From contig CBFIIL010000001.1 of NCBI GenBank assembly GCA_965662485.1, positions 1 through 64,000 on the forward strand: a stretch of 64,000 bases of DNA, in the 5' to 3' direction. Source of the stretch: UBA3537 sp965662485. GTDB taxonomy: Bacteria; Bacteroidota; Bacteroidia; Flavobacteriales; Flavobacteriaceae. A program made the translations under genes and the position numbers. A model generated the notes under the pieces. It was not told the origin of the DNA, searched no databases, and saw only the letters and a program-made list of their open reading frames with translations. This document shows, in pieces, positions 35,135 to 44,428 of this stretch; positions within the stretch are counted from its first letter, which is position 1; each line of letters opens with the position of its first letter.

Positions 35135-35703
35135 TGCAAATTATTGATCAAATTTTAGAGCTAGACAAAGATTTACTCGTCTATCTCAATAATTTTGGAA
35201 GTCCAACCTGGGATTCTTTTTGGCTAGTCGTTACAAACAAACTTACCTATATTCCTCTTTATGTCTTTTTGCTTTATTTGATGTGTAAAAATTTGAGTAA
35301 AAAAGCGATCTTAATTTTAGTTTTATCACTCGCAGCGATGATTACATTTACAGATCAAATTACCAATCTTTTCAAATTTGGTTTTGAAAGACTAAGACCA
35401 TGTGCGCAAGATGGAGTTTTGGGGCTTATCCGTCAAAGTGAATGTTGGGGATATGGTTTTTTTTCTGGACATTCTTCAAATACAATGGCAGTCGCTGTTT
35501 TTACAATTTTAATGTTAAAGTTACCAAATAGAAAACTGATCTATCTCATGTTACCATGGAGTATCGTTGTTGGTTACAGTCGTATTTATTTAGGTCTACA
35601 CTATCCACTTGATGTTTTATGTGGTTTGACTTTTGGGGTGTTTTCAGGGTTCTTGTTTTATACTTTATTCAAATATTTAGAACGAAGACTTGTGGTAGTT
35701 TAA
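35134..35703 (+). CDS. PAP2 superfamily membrane phosphatase
   Basis: A 189-aa protein with about five helices. The phosphatase signature is split as KFGFERLRPC, GHSSNTMAV and GYSRIYLGLHYPLD (catalytic His pair and Arg). The class removes phosphate from lipids such as undecaprenyl pyrophosphate, phosphatidylglycerol phosphate or phosphatidic acid. Its end overlaps the convergent meaB by 27 nt. The substrate is unknown. Confidence 0.9.
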   Translation: MQIIDQILELDKDLLVYLNNFGSPTWDSFWLVVTNKLTYIPLYVFLLYLMCKNLSKKAILILVLSLAAMITFTDQITNLFKFGFERLRPCAQDGVLGLIRQSECWGYGFFSGHSSNTMAVAVFTILMLKLPNRKLIYLMLPWSIVVGYSRIYLGLHYPLDVLCGLTFGVFSGFLFYTLFKYLERRLVVV

Positions 35704-36774
35704 AACCTCTAGTGCAGCAACAAAGGGAGAAATCTTATTTTCTTTTACAAGTTGAATTTGTTGATCAAGAAATTTTTTGGTGTTTTTATGCTGAAAAAAA
35801 TCAATTCGAAGTTGATTTTCAATGGATTGCATCATCCAAAAAATATTTTGTTCTTCTCTTTTTTTAACAAAAAAGGCATTAGATGTTGTCAGTTTTACAT
35901 ACGATTCGATCATATCCCACGCTTCAACAATTCCTTGGCTTTCTAATGCACTACATAGCATCACTTTTGGGTTCCATTCTGAAGGATTTGCAGCATAGAG
36001 ATGCAATGCACTCTTAAATGCACTTTTGGCTAATTTTGCTGCACCTATATTTGTGCCATCTGCTTTATTGATAAGCACAGCATCGGCCATTTCAATAATT
36101 CCTCGTTTTATCCCTTGAAGTTCATCACCAGCGCCTGCCAATTTCAATAAAAGGAAAAAATCAACCATTTCATAAACAGCAGTTTCCCCTTGACCAACAC
36201 CTACAGTTTCAACCAAAATTTTGTTGTATCCAGCGGCCTCACACAAAATTATAGCTTCTCTTGTATATTGACCCACACCACCCAGAGTTGATCCAGAAGC
36301 TGTAGGCCGAATAAATACATTATCTTCTCGTACCAATTCTGTCATTCGCGTTTTATCTCCTAAAATACTCCCTTTGCTTTTGCTACTGCTGGGGTCTATG
36401 GCGAGTACCGCTATTTTATGATGTTTAGATACCAGGTGTTTGCCAAGTGCTTCAATAAATGTACTTTTTCCAACACCAGGAACGCCAGTAATTCCAACTC
36501 GAATAGTAGGCGAGGGGTTGGGATGATTTAAGCATTTGTCTATTAATATATTTGCTAAAGTTCTATCGGATTGTTTAGTACTTTCAATGAGTGTGATACC
36601 CTGACTTAAAGCAGTTCTGTTACCTTGTATAATTCCCAAAAACAAATCTTCAACAGTGCGTTTGTTTTGCCGTTTTTGTTTTAGTCTTTTTACAGCATTA
36701 TCATTAGTCATTTCTTGATTAGAAATGCCTTCTAGTTCTTTAATACCCTTAAAATTATCTTCCTTTTTTTTCAA
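35677..36774 (-). CDS. meaB: methylmalonyl-CoA mutase-associated GTPase MeaB
   Basis: A 365-aa G3E-family GTPase that protects adenosylcobalamin-dependent methylmalonyl-CoA mutase and helps load its cofactor. P-loop GVPGVGKST, LAIDPSSSKSKGSILGDKTR switch region, VETVGVGQGE and LINKADGTN base-recognition motif are all present. The start is TTG 36774 followed by AAA. An ATG at 36711 is an alternative. A PduO-type adenosyltransferase lies at 41373. The mutase subunits are outside the window. Confidence 0.93.
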   Translation of the reverse strand: MKKKEDNFKGIKELEGISNQEMTNDNAVKRLKQKRQNKRTVEDLFLGIIQGNRTALSQGITLIESTKQSDRTLANILIDKCLNHPNPSPTIRVGITGVPGVGKSTFIEALGKHLVSKHHKIAVLAIDPSSSKSKGSILGDKTRMTELVREDNVFIRPTASGSTLGGVGQYTREAIILCEAAGYNKILVETVGVGQGETAVYEMVDFFLLLKLAGAGDELQGIKRGIIEMADAVLINKADGTNIGAAKLAKSAFKSALHLYAANPSEWNPKVMLCSALESQGIVEAWDMIESYVKLTTSNAFFVKKREEQNIFWMMQSIENQLRIDFFQHKNTKKFLDQQIQLVKENKISPFVAALEVLNYHKSSF

Positions 36775-36798
36775 CGGATAAGTTTAATTGTGCTATAT

Positions 36799-36806
36799 CA
36801 AATTTA
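36799..36806 (-). promoter_or_regulatory. predicted -7 box of meaB
   Basis: The minus strand reads TAAATTTG, an exact TAnnTTTG match, 24 nt before TTG 36774. It supports the upstream start. No -33 TTG at the expected distance. Confidence 0.4.
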
Positions 36807-36865
36807 AGCAATATTTTTATGTTGTAGCTTTTAAATTTCCAAAGCACATAAACTATATTTACCAA

Positions 36866-37558
36866 ATGAAATTAAATCAAAAATTGATTGAACAATCAAA
36901 CTTCCCAACTAAAGTTGTGGCTTCACATATAGATTTTGATAAATATATCTCTATTGATTTATCACATAAAAATACTGCGCTTAAAAAAATAAAACTCAAT
37001 TCATCCAAATCTCTTTCAGAATACATTAATAATTATTTAAAAATTCATTCCAAAAAAATTGCCTTTGGTGGGTATTTGGAGAAAAGAGAGATTTACAATA
37101 GAAGCTCACATTTTAACCCTCAAAACACTCAAAATACTGAAAATCAACGTAATATTCATTTGGGGATCGACCTTTGGTGCGAGGCCAACACCCCTGTTTT
37201 GGCGGCTCTAAATGGTGTTATTCATAGTTTTAAAAACAATATTGCATATGGTGATTATGGGCCAACAATCATTTTAGAACATCGCATTGATGGCATCACA
37301 TTTTTTACTTTGTACGGTCACCTTTCGTTGGATTCTATTACTAATATAAAAGTTGGTACAGAGGTAAAAGCAGGAGAAATTATAGGGTACTTAGGCACTT
37401 CTGAAGTTAATGGTGATTATCCTCCACATTTGCACTTTCAAATCATAAATGACCTTCAAGGAAATTTTGGTGATTACCCTGGTGTTTGTAGTGCAAATGA
37501 ACTTGATTTTTATAAAGAGAATTGCCCAGATCCAAACTTGATTTTGAAGCTCAAATAA
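36866..37558 (+). CDS. M23 family metallopeptidase (LytM-like), no signal peptide
   Basis: A 230-aa protein whose C-terminal half is a LytM/M23 domain: HLGIDLW (HxxxD), AALNGVIHSF, TLYGHLS and the zinc motif HLHFQI. M23 enzymes cut peptidoglycan cross-bridges. The ATG at 36866 (MKLNQKLIEQSNF) gives no signal peptide. An ORF reaching back to 36788 would not supply one either, only YIKFKQYFYVVAFKFPKHIN. So the location is unclear. It ends 6 nt before the convergent secA stop. Confidence 0.85.
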   Translation: MKLNQKLIEQSNFPTKVVASHIDFDKYISIDLSHKNTALKKIKLNSSKSLSEYINNYLKIHSKKIAFGGYLEKREIYNRSSHFNPQNTQNTENQRNIHLGIDLWCEANTPVLAALNGVIHSFKNNIAYGDYGPTIILEHRIDGITFFTLYGHLSLDSITNIKVGTEVKAGEIIGYLGTSEVNGDYPPHLHFQIINDLQGNFGDYPGVCSANELDFYKENCPDPNLILKLK

Positions 37559-37564
37559 GGCTTT

Positions 37565-40500
37565 TTATTCTCTTACCAATATCCAATCCCCTTTTTTAAT
37601 TAATGGTTCGGCTTGTTTGTATTTGAGTGTTTTACTTTCGCCACTCATTACATTTTTGATGGTTACTCGGTCGTTTCTTCCAATTTTTGGTTGCTCTCTA
37701 ACAATAGTTTCAATTGGCTGATTTCTTTGCTGTGTATTACCTGCAGCTCTGCTTTGAGCAGCACGCTCATCCATATTTGGAATAACATCTTTTGAAGTTT
37801 GAACTTTTTCACGACGTCTGGCCTTGGCTTCTTGAATTGTATTGGCGGTTTCCTGAGGAATTTCTCCTTTAAATAAAAATGAAATAACATCTTTATTAAC
37901 TTGATCCATCATGGCTTTGAACAATTCAAAAGATTCAAATTTATAAATCAAAAGAGGGTCTTTTTGCTCGTGGACAGCAAGCTGAACAGATTGCTTTAAT
38001 TCGTCCATTTTTCGAAGATGGGTTTTCCATGATTCGTCAATAATGGCCAAAGAAATATTTTTTTCGAAATCGGTAACTAATTGTTTTCCATTAGTTTCAT
38101 ATGACTTTTCTAAGTCAGTTATGACTTGTAGTGTTTTCGCACCGTCTGTAAATGGCACTACAATTCTCTTGAACTTGTCGCGCTGTGTTTCGTATACATT
38201 TTTGATAACAGGGAAGGCTAAATCTGCATTACGTTCCATTTTGGACTCGTAGTGCTCAAAAGCGACTTTATAAACTTCTTTTGTGATTTCTTGAATGCTT
38301 TTGTTTTCAAAATCAGTCTTATCCATTGGCGCACTCATCGAAAAGTATCGAATCAATTCAAATTCAAAGTTTTTGAAGTCATTAGCTTCTTTGTTACTTT
38401 CTGTAATGATTTCAGCAGTGTCGTAGACCATATTAGCTAAATCTACTCTTAAACGTTCTCCGTTCAATGCATTATAACGTCTTTTATAAACCACTTCGCG
38501 CTGAGCATTCATAACATCATCATATTCTAAAAGTCGTTTTCGAATACCAAACTGATTTTCTTCAACTTTTTTCTGTGCTCTTTCAATAGATTTAGAAATC
38601 ATGGAATGTTGAATCACTTCGCCTTCTTCGAGTCCCATACGATCCATCATTTTTGCAATACGTTCACTTCCAAAAAGACGCATTAAATTGTCTTCAAGTG
38701 AAACATAAAATTGAGAACTTCCTGGATCCCCTTGTCGTCCCGCACGTCCTCTCAATTGTCGGTCTACTCGGCGAGAATCGTGGCGCTCAGTTCCAACAAT
38801 TGCTAGTCCTCCTGCATTTTTCACCTCTTCAGATAATTTGATATCTGTACCACGTCCTGCCATATTGGTAGCAATGGTAACTTGTCCAGGTTTTCCTGCT
38901 TCTGCAACAATATCAGCTTCTTTTTTGTGGAGTTTTGCATTTAATACATTGTGTGGAATTTTTCTAATACTTAGCATTTTTCCTAGCAATTCACTAATTT
39001 CCACACTTGTTGTTCCAATCAAAACAGGTCTTCCTGCTTTGGAAAGATTAGTAACTTCTTCAATTACTGCATTGTATTTTTCACGCTTTGTTTTATATAC
39101 CAAATCGTTTCGATCATCTCTTGCAATTGGACGATTTGTTGGAATTTCAACTACATCGAGTTTGTAAATTTCCCAAAATTCTCCAGCTTCTGTTACGGCC
39201 GTACCTGTCATCCCTGAAAGTTTACGGTACATTCGGAAGTAATTTTGAAGTGTTATCGTAGCAAATGTTTGCGTTGCAGCTTCAATTTTTACATTTTCTT
39301 TGGCTTCAATGGCTTGATGTAATCCATCACTGTAGCGGCGACCATCCATGATACGACCCGTTTGCTCATCAACAATCATTACTTTGTTTTCCATGACCAC
39401 ATATTGAATATCTTTTTCAAATAGGGCATAGGCTTTTAGCAATTGATTCATGGTGTGAATCCGTTCAGATTTTACTCCAAATTCTCTGAATAGTTCTTCT
39501 TTTAGTTCTGCTTCTTTTTCGGGCTCTAAATTTTGACTTTCAATTTTTGAAATCTCCATTCCCATTTCTGGCATGACAAAAAAGTTGGGGTCATCTACTC
39601 CTGAAAGATAATCGACACCTTTGTCGGACAATTCGATTTGATTGTTTTTTTCATCGATTACATAATAGAGTTCTGCATCTACTTTTGGCATTTCTCTATT
39701 GTTGTCTTGCATGTAGAAATTTTCTGTTTTTTGTAGAAGTTGTTTGATTCCTTCTTCACTCAAAAATTTAATAAGTGCTTTATTTTTTGGCATTCCTCTG
39801 TAAGCGCGCAACAATTGGAATCCTCCTTCTTTTGTGTCACCGCTAGCGATATTTTTTTTGGCCTCAGCAAGTACAGTAGTGAGATACTTTCTTTGTACGC
39901 TTACGATATCTTGAATTTTTGGTTTGAGTTCCATAAACTCATGACGGTCGCCCTGAGGCACTGGCCCAGAAATAATCAATGGTGTTCGAGCGTCATCAAT
40001 TAAAACAGAATCAATTTCATCGACTATGGCATAATGATGTGGTTTTTGTACCAAATCGTCTGTGGTGTGTGCCATATTGTCTCTGAGGTAGTCAAATCCA
40101 AACTCATTATTAGTACCGTAAGTAACATCTGCGTTGTATGCTTTTTTTCGCTCAGCAGAATTTGGTTTATGCAGATCAATACAATCGACACTCAAACCAT
40201 GAAATTGAAAGATGGGTGCCATCCATGCACTATCTCTTTTTGCTAAATAATCATTTACAGTAACCAAATGCACACCTTTTCCAGTGAGAGCGTTCAGATA
40301 AACGGGTAGGGTAGCCACAAGTGTTTTTCCTTCACCAGTTTGCATTTCTGCAATTTTTCCTTGGTGCATAGCTACACCACCAATGAGCTGAACATCATAG
40401 TGAATCATATCCCAAGTAATAGGTTTTCCAGCAGCATCCCATGAATTGGCCCACAATGCATGATCTCCATCAAGTGTTACATAGTCTTTGCCTCCAGCTA

Positions 40501-40918
40501 TTTCTCTATCAAAAGCATTCGCTTTGACTTTTATAGATGTATTATTTACAAAACGTTTTGCAGTTTCTTTTACAACAGCAAAAGCTTCAGGTAAAATTGA
40601 GTTTAAAACGTCTTGAGTTGTACTGTATATTTCATTATTTATTTGGTCTATTTCTTCGTAGATATCTTCTTTTTCATCAATATCAGAAATAGCTTTTATT
40701 GAGTCCCTTAGTTGCTCAGCTTTTGTATTATGTTGAGCGCAGGCAGATTGTATTTTAGATTTGAACTCCTCAGTTTTTGCTCTAAGCTCATCGTGGCTTA
40801 GATTAGATACTTTGGGTTCAAAGCTTTTAATTTCTTTCACGATTGGCATGATAGACTTTACGTCTTGCTTAGATTTGTCGCCAACAAATACTTTTAATAC
40901 AGAATTGAGTAGACTCAT
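37565..40918 (-). CDS. secA: preprotein translocase ATPase SecA
   Basis: A 1117-aa motor of the Sec translocon. Walker A is MQTGEGKT, followed by DEIDSVLIDDARTPLIISG, ATNMAGRGTDI and GRAGRQGDPGSS in helicase domain 2. The length exceeds the E. coli protein (901), as is usual in Bacteroidota. The C-terminus ends VTIKNVMSGESKTLKYKQ..WILV instead of the CxCxSGxxxxxxCH zinc tail that binds SecB. A promoter box lies 50 nt upstream, and an inverted repeat (40944-40961) falls in the leader. Confidence 0.97.
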   Translation of the reverse strand: MSLLNSVLKVFVGDKSKQDVKSIMPIVKEIKSFEPKVSNLSHDELRAKTEEFKSKIQSACAQHNTKAEQLRDSIKAISDIDEKEDIYEEIDQINNEIYSTTQDVLNSILPEAFAVVKETAKRFVNNTSIKVKANAFDREIAGGKDYVTLDGDHALWANSWDAAGKPITWDMIHYDVQLIGGVAMHQGKIAEMQTGEGKTLVATLPVYLNALTGKGVHLVTVNDYLAKRDSAWMAPIFQFHGLSVDCIDLHKPNSAERKKAYNADVTYGTNNEFGFDYLRDNMAHTTDDLVQKPHHYAIVDEIDSVLIDDARTPLIISGPVPQGDRHEFMELKPKIQDIVSVQRKYLTTVLAEAKKNIASGDTKEGGFQLLRAYRGMPKNKALIKFLSEEGIKQLLQKTENFYMQDNNREMPKVDAELYYVIDEKNNQIELSDKGVDYLSGVDDPNFFVMPEMGMEISKIESQNLEPEKEAELKEELFREFGVKSERIHTMNQLLKAYALFEKDIQYVVMENKVMIVDEQTGRIMDGRRYSDGLHQAIEAKENVKIEAATQTFATITLQNYFRMYRKLSGMTGTAVTEAGEFWEIYKLDVVEIPTNRPIARDDRNDLVYKTKREKYNAVIEEVTNLSKAGRPVLIGTTSVEISELLGKMLSIRKIPHNVLNAKLHKKEADIVAEAGKPGQVTIATNMAGRGTDIKLSEEVKNAGGLAIVGTERHDSRRVDRQLRGRAGRQGDPGSSQFYVSLEDNLMRLFGSERIAKMMDRMGLEEGEVIQHSMISKSIERAQKKVEENQFGIRKRLLEYDDVMNAQREVVYKRRYNALNGERLRVDLANMVYDTAEIITESNKEANDFKNFEFELIRYFSMSAPMDKTDFENKSIQEITKEVYKVAFEHYESKMERNADLAFPVIKNVYETQRDKFKRIVVPFTDGAKTLQVITDLEKSYETNGKQLVTDFEKNISLAIIDESWKTHLRKMDELKQSVQLAVHEQKDPLLIYKFESFELFKAMMDQVNKDVISFLFKGEIPQETANTIQEAKARRREKVQTSKDVIPNMDERAAQSRAAGNTQQRNQPIETIVREQPKIGRNDRVTIKNVMSGESKTLKYKQAEPLIKKGDWILVRE

Positions 40919-40967
40919 TTTCTTGCTGTTCTAATTTTTGTCTCTACATTTTAGTATGTAGGACTGT

Positions 40968-40975
40968 CAAATATA
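40968..40975 (-). promoter_or_regulatory. predicted -7 box of secA
   Basis: The minus strand reads TATATTTG, an exact TAnnTTTG match, 50 nt before the secA ATG. No -33 TTG in the usual window. Confidence 0.45.
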
Positions 40976-41009
40976 CGTTTTGTTCTCTTTTTTAGAGAAT
41001 AATTATTCC

Positions 41010-41038
41010 AAAAAAAAAGTCTCTTTTTCGAGACTTTT
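41010..41038 (-). terminator. rho-independent terminator of the DUF2795 gene
   Basis: AAAAGTCTC (41015-41023) pairs with GAGACTTTT (41030-41038), and an A-run (41010-41018) gives the U-tract on the minus strand. It starts right after the stop codon at 41041. Confidence 0.8.
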
Positions 41039-41040
41039 AA

Positions 41041-41262
41041 TTAATATTCATCTTCATTCCAAAGATAATCTTCGTCTGATGGATAATCAGGCCAAATTTC
41101 TTGGATTGAATCGTAGGTTTCTCCTTCGTCTTCAATAGCTTGTAAGTTTTCTACAACTTCAAGCGGAGAACCAGTTCTAATAGAGTAATCAATCAACTCA
41201 TCTTTTGTTGCAGGCCATGGTGCGTCGCTTAAATAAGATGCTAGTTCTAGTGTCCAGTACAT
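41041..41262 (-). CDS. DUF2795 domain protein
   Basis: A 73-aa acidic protein: LASYLSDAPWPATKDELIDY and IRTGSPLEVVENLQAI, the DUF2795 core, followed by EIWPDYPSDEDYLWNED. Short single-domain proteins of this kind occur widely in Bacteroidota. The function is unknown. It is monocistronic, with a full-consensus promoter and its own terminator, and lies upstream of secA on the same strand but is separately transcribed. Confidence 0.87.
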   Translation of the reverse strand: MYWTLELASYLSDAPWPATKDELIDYSIRTGSPLEVVENLQAIEDEGETYDSIQEIWPDYPSDEDYLWNEDEY

Positions 41263-41284
41263 AATTAAAAGGTTTAATTTCTTG

Positions 41285-41314
41285 CAAAAATAAATTTTTA
41301 CCTGAAAAAGTCAA
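41285..41314 (-). promoter_or_regulatory. predicted promoter of the DUF2795 gene
   Basis: The minus strand reads TTG (41314-41312), a 19-nt spacer, TATTTTTG (41292-41285). A full consensus match, 22 nt before the ATG. Confidence 0.75.
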
Positions 41315-41372
41315 GAAAAATCACATTTATTTAATCCTCAAAGTTATTAACCGTTTTCAAAGCTGTTAATTG

Positions 41373-41939
41373 TTATACATTTTTTGATGGAATCCACTTG
41401 ATTTCTTCAATTTTTAAATCATTGGACAATTTTCGTGCCAACACAAAAAGAAAGTCGGACAGGCGGTTCAAATATATAATAATTGTAGAGTTAATATTCT
41501 GATTTTCAGAAGCTTGACACACTCTTCGCTCTGCTCTTCTGCATACCGCTCTAGCAAGGTGACAAAACGACACTAATGTGTGTCCACCTGGTAAAATAAA
41601 ATGTGTCATTGGAGCCAATGAGTTGTTCATTAGGTCGATTTTATGTTCTAAAAATTCAATTGAATTTTGTTTAATTTTTGGGATTTTAGATTTATTCTTT
41701 TTATCATTTTCTGAATCAGATGCCAAATGTGCACCAATTTCAAAAAGTACATTTTGAATAGAAATGAGATTCGTTTTAGTGTCAGTATCATCCACATTGT
41801 CGCGTATAAGTCCGATGTATGCATTCAGTTCATCAACGGTGCCGTAGGCCTCTACCAACAGATGATGTTTTTGAACTCTTTTTCCGCCAAACAAAGATGT
41901 TGAACCCTTGTCACCAGTTTTGGTATATATTTTCATCAT
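41373..41939 (-). CDS. cob(I)alamin adenosyltransferase, PduO type
   Basis: A 188-aa PduO/CobO2-type enzyme that attaches the adenosyl group from ATP to cob(I)alamin. The ATP site is KIYTKTGDKGSTSLFGGKRV, the middle motif is YGTVDELNAYIG, and the C-terminal LARAVCRRAERRVC and YLNRLSDFLFVLAR motifs are conserved. It forms a trimer of four-helix bundles. It is the last gene of the leftward run that begins with the PorV2-like gene. The pairing with meaB suggests it supplies methylmalonyl-CoA mutase with cofactor. Confidence 0.93.
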   Translation of the reverse strand: MMKIYTKTGDKGSTSLFGGKRVQKHHLLVEAYGTVDELNAYIGLIRDNVDDTDTKTNLISIQNVLFEIGAHLASDSENDKKNKSKIPKIKQNSIEFLEHKIDLMNNSLAPMTHFILPGGHTLVSFCHLARAVCRRAERRVCQASENQNINSTIIIYLNRLSDFLFVLARKLSNDLKIEEIKWIPSKNV

Positions 41940-41979
41940 TTTTTAAATTGGACTTAAAGTTAAGTATAAATTTTATATA

Positions 41980-42549
41980 CTAAAGACGAATTATGAAATG
42001 CTCTTTGTGTTGCTCTTTCCTAAAACATAAAATTCCCCAATCAAAAGTATCAATACTTACACGAATAGCTAGGTTGGATTTAAGTGTTTTCCACTGCTGA
42101 AAAACCTGTGAATTCTGCCTTATATTTTCAATCAAAACAATAGAATTATTACTACAATTTTCTAGAATATTTTGAATTTCTTTGGTATTTTTCAATGATT
42201 GATTACTGAAATAAATGAGCTTTTTTTTATCAAAATTTTTAATTTTTGGAACTTTTGAAGAATAGGTTATGATGTCATTTGGTTGATGTGCAAGTACTAT
42301 AGCTGAATTAAAATTTGGATTGATATTTTCAGGTACAAAAATAGATTCAAATTCAAAATAATGTACAAAACGATAAAGGAATTTCACTTTTTTTATGTTC
42401 TTACAATCATCGTTGAAATTTTCGTAAATTTTCAACTTTTTTTTATTGTAAAAACATTTGGTAACCAAAGCAAATACAAAAGGGGAGTGTACACCATGTT
42501 GGTTGGTTGAACTCCATAAAAATTTTATATAAAGCCACCAATTTTTCAT
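41980..42549 (-). CDS. degenerate class I SAM-methyltransferase-like protein
   Basis: 189 aa. The beginning (MKNWWLYIKFLWSSTNQHGV with HSPFVFALVTKCFYN) and end (IRVSIDTFDWGILCFRKEQH, KEHFIIRL) match a flavobacterial methyltransferase family. The region that should hold the glycine-rich SAM loop is missing or badly altered (FEFESIFVPENINPNFNSAI). The protein is also shorter than I expect for that family. It is likely inactive as a methyltransferase or decaying. It overlaps the ABC-F gene by 4 nt. Confidence 0.62.
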   Translation of the reverse strand: MKNWWLYIKFLWSSTNQHGVHSPFVFALVTKCFYNKKKLKIYENFNDDCKNIKKVKFLYRFVHYFEFESIFVPENINPNFNSAIVLAHQPNDIITYSSKVPKIKNFDKKKLIYFSNQSLKNTKEIQNILENCSNNSIVLIENIRQNSQVFQQWKTLKSNLAIRVSIDTFDWGILCFRKEQHKEHFIIRL

Positions 42550-44405
42550 TCAAATTTTTCAATCAGTTCTATCCATCGCAATTCTTTTTCTTCAATGAGT
42601 TGAATTAAACTTTGAAGTTCTTTTGAAAGTTTTTCGATGGTTTCCATATCCAATTCATTGTCCTCAAACTTGGATTCAAGCTGTTTTTTATCATATTCTA
42701 AACTTTTAAGTTTACTTTCCAAATTATTTAATTCTTTTTGGTCATTATAGTTTAGTTTTGAAGTCGTATTGGCCTGTAAATTTTGCTTTTTTTTAGGTTT
42801 AGATTTTTCTTCAAATGTTGGTGGTTTGCTATCTTCATAAACTCTAAAATCTGAATAATTTCCAGGAAAATCTTCAATAATTCCATTACCTCTAAATACA
42901 AAAAGATGGTCCACTATTTTATCCATAAAATAACGATCATGAGAAACTACAATAAGACAACCTGGAAAATCTAAAAGAAAGTTTTCCAATACATTTAGGG
43001 TGACAATATCCAAATCATTTGTGGGCTCATCAAGAATCAAAAAATTTGGATTTTGAATTAACACAGTACATAAATAAAGACGTTTACGTTCGCCACCACT
43101 CAATTTTTCTACAAAATCATATTGTTTTTTTCGGCTAAAAAGAAAACGTTCTAATAGCTGTTGAGCACTTATTTGTTTTCCTTTTTTCAATGGAATATAA
43201 TCTCCAAATTCACGAACAACATCTATTACCTTTTGTTGAGGTTTTGATTGAATACCTTGTTGAGTGTAATAGCCAAATTTGAGGGTCTCACCATAAACAA
43301 TTTTTCCATGATCAGGTTTTATACTTCCTGTTATTATGTTTAAAAATGAAGATTTTCCAGTTCCATTTTTTCCAATTATCCCAATGCGTTCGCCTTTTTG
43401 AATCATATAACTAAAACCATCAAGTATAATTTTATCATCATATGATTTTGAAATTTTATGAAGCTCTAGAATTTTTGTTCCTAAGCGTTCCATATTAATT
43501 TCAAGTTGTATTTCATGGTCTTTTCGTCTTTGGTGTGCCCTTTGTTTGATATCTTGAAAATCATCAACTCGAGATTTGGATTTTGTTGTTCTAGCTTTTG
43601 GCTGTCTCCGAATCCATTTCAGTTCTTTTTTGAAAAGTTGTTTAGCTTTGTTAGTTTCTATTGCTTCTCTTTGAATTCGTTCTTCTTTTTTTTCTAAAAA
43701 ATAAGAGTAGTTTCCTTTATAGGAATAGATTTTCCCTTCATCTAATTCAATGATAGTAGAGCATACCCGTTCTAAAAAATAACGATCATGAGTTACCATA
43801 AAAAGGGTGATGTTTTCTTTTTCAAAAAAATCTTCCAGCCATTCAATCATTTCTAAATCAAGATGATTTGTTGGCTCATCCAAAATGAGTAAATCGGGTT
43901 TACTAAGAAGTGTTATTGCTAAAGCTAGACGCTTTTTTTGACCTCCAGAAAGCGCATTTACTTTTTGATTTAGATCATTAAGTTTTAATTTAAATAAAAC
44001 TTGAGTGAACTTGTTTTCAAAATCCCAAGCCTGCAACCGATCCATTTCATCGAATGCTGCTTGATATCCTTTTGAATCATCTGGATTTTGAAGCGCTTTA
44101 TGATAATTATCAATGACTTTAAGAATTGGATTGTCTGAATTAAAAATAGACGCTTTTATGCTTAATTCTGGATTTAGGCTGGGTTCTTGTGACAAAAATG
44201 CCATCCTAATATCTTTTCTGAACACCACAGCACCAGAATCTGGTGTTTCTGCACCTGTTAAAATATTTAAAATTGTTGTTTTTCCCGTTCCGTTTTTGGC
44301 AATAAAAGCGATTTTTTGGTCTTTATGAATACTAAATGAAAGATGCTCAAAAAGCGTTAATTCACCATACGATTTTGAAATATCTTCTACATTTAAATAA
44401 TTCAA
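42546..44405 (-). CDS. ABC-F family ATPase (Uup-like)
   Basis: A 619-aa soluble tandem ABC protein without membrane helices. The first domain has FIAKNGTGKTTILN, LSGGQKKRLALA and LLILDEPTNHLDLEMI. The second has IIGKNGTGKSSFLN, LSGGERKRLYL and ILDEPTNDLDIVTL. The linker with arm residues lies ~230-310, and a C-terminal coiled coil (~545-619, LESKLKSLEYDKKQLE) identifies the Uup branch. These proteins act on ribosomes or branched DNA. The start is TTG 44405 (MNYLNVEDISKSYGE). It lies between the DUF4105 gene and the degenerate methyltransferase. Confidence 0.9.
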   Translation of the reverse strand: MNYLNVEDISKSYGELTLFEHLSFSIHKDQKIAFIAKNGTGKTTILNILTGAETPDSGAVVFRKDIRMAFLSQEPSLNPELSIKASIFNSDNPILKVIDNYHKALQNPDDSKGYQAAFDEMDRLQAWDFENKFTQVLFKLKLNDLNQKVNALSGGQKKRLALAITLLSKPDLLILDEPTNHLDLEMIEWLEDFFEKENITLFMVTHDRYFLERVCSTIIELDEGKIYSYKGNYSYFLEKKEERIQREAIETNKAKQLFKKELKWIRRQPKARTTKSKSRVDDFQDIKQRAHQRRKDHEIQLEINMERLGTKILELHKISKSYDDKIILDGFSYMIQKGERIGIIGKNGTGKSSFLNIITGSIKPDHGKIVYGETLKFGYYTQQGIQSKPQQKVIDVVREFGDYIPLKKGKQISAQQLLERFLFSRKKQYDFVEKLSGGERKRLYLCTVLIQNPNFLILDEPTNDLDIVTLNVLENFLLDFPGCLIVVSHDRYFMDKIVDHLFVFRGNGIIEDFPGNYSDFRVYEDSKPPTFEEKSKPKKKQNLQANTTSKLNYNDQKELNNLESKLKSLEYDKKQLESKFEDNELDMETIEKLSKELQSLIQLIEEKELRWIELIEKFE

Positions 44406-44428
44406 TGGCTAAAGTTTAAATTGTTTTT

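Noticed and set aside
36788..36865. Upstream extension of the M23 peptidase as a signal peptide
   Set aside because: The extra residues contain scattered aromatic and charged residues without a clear signal-peptide layout or cleavage site, and the family start fits 36866.
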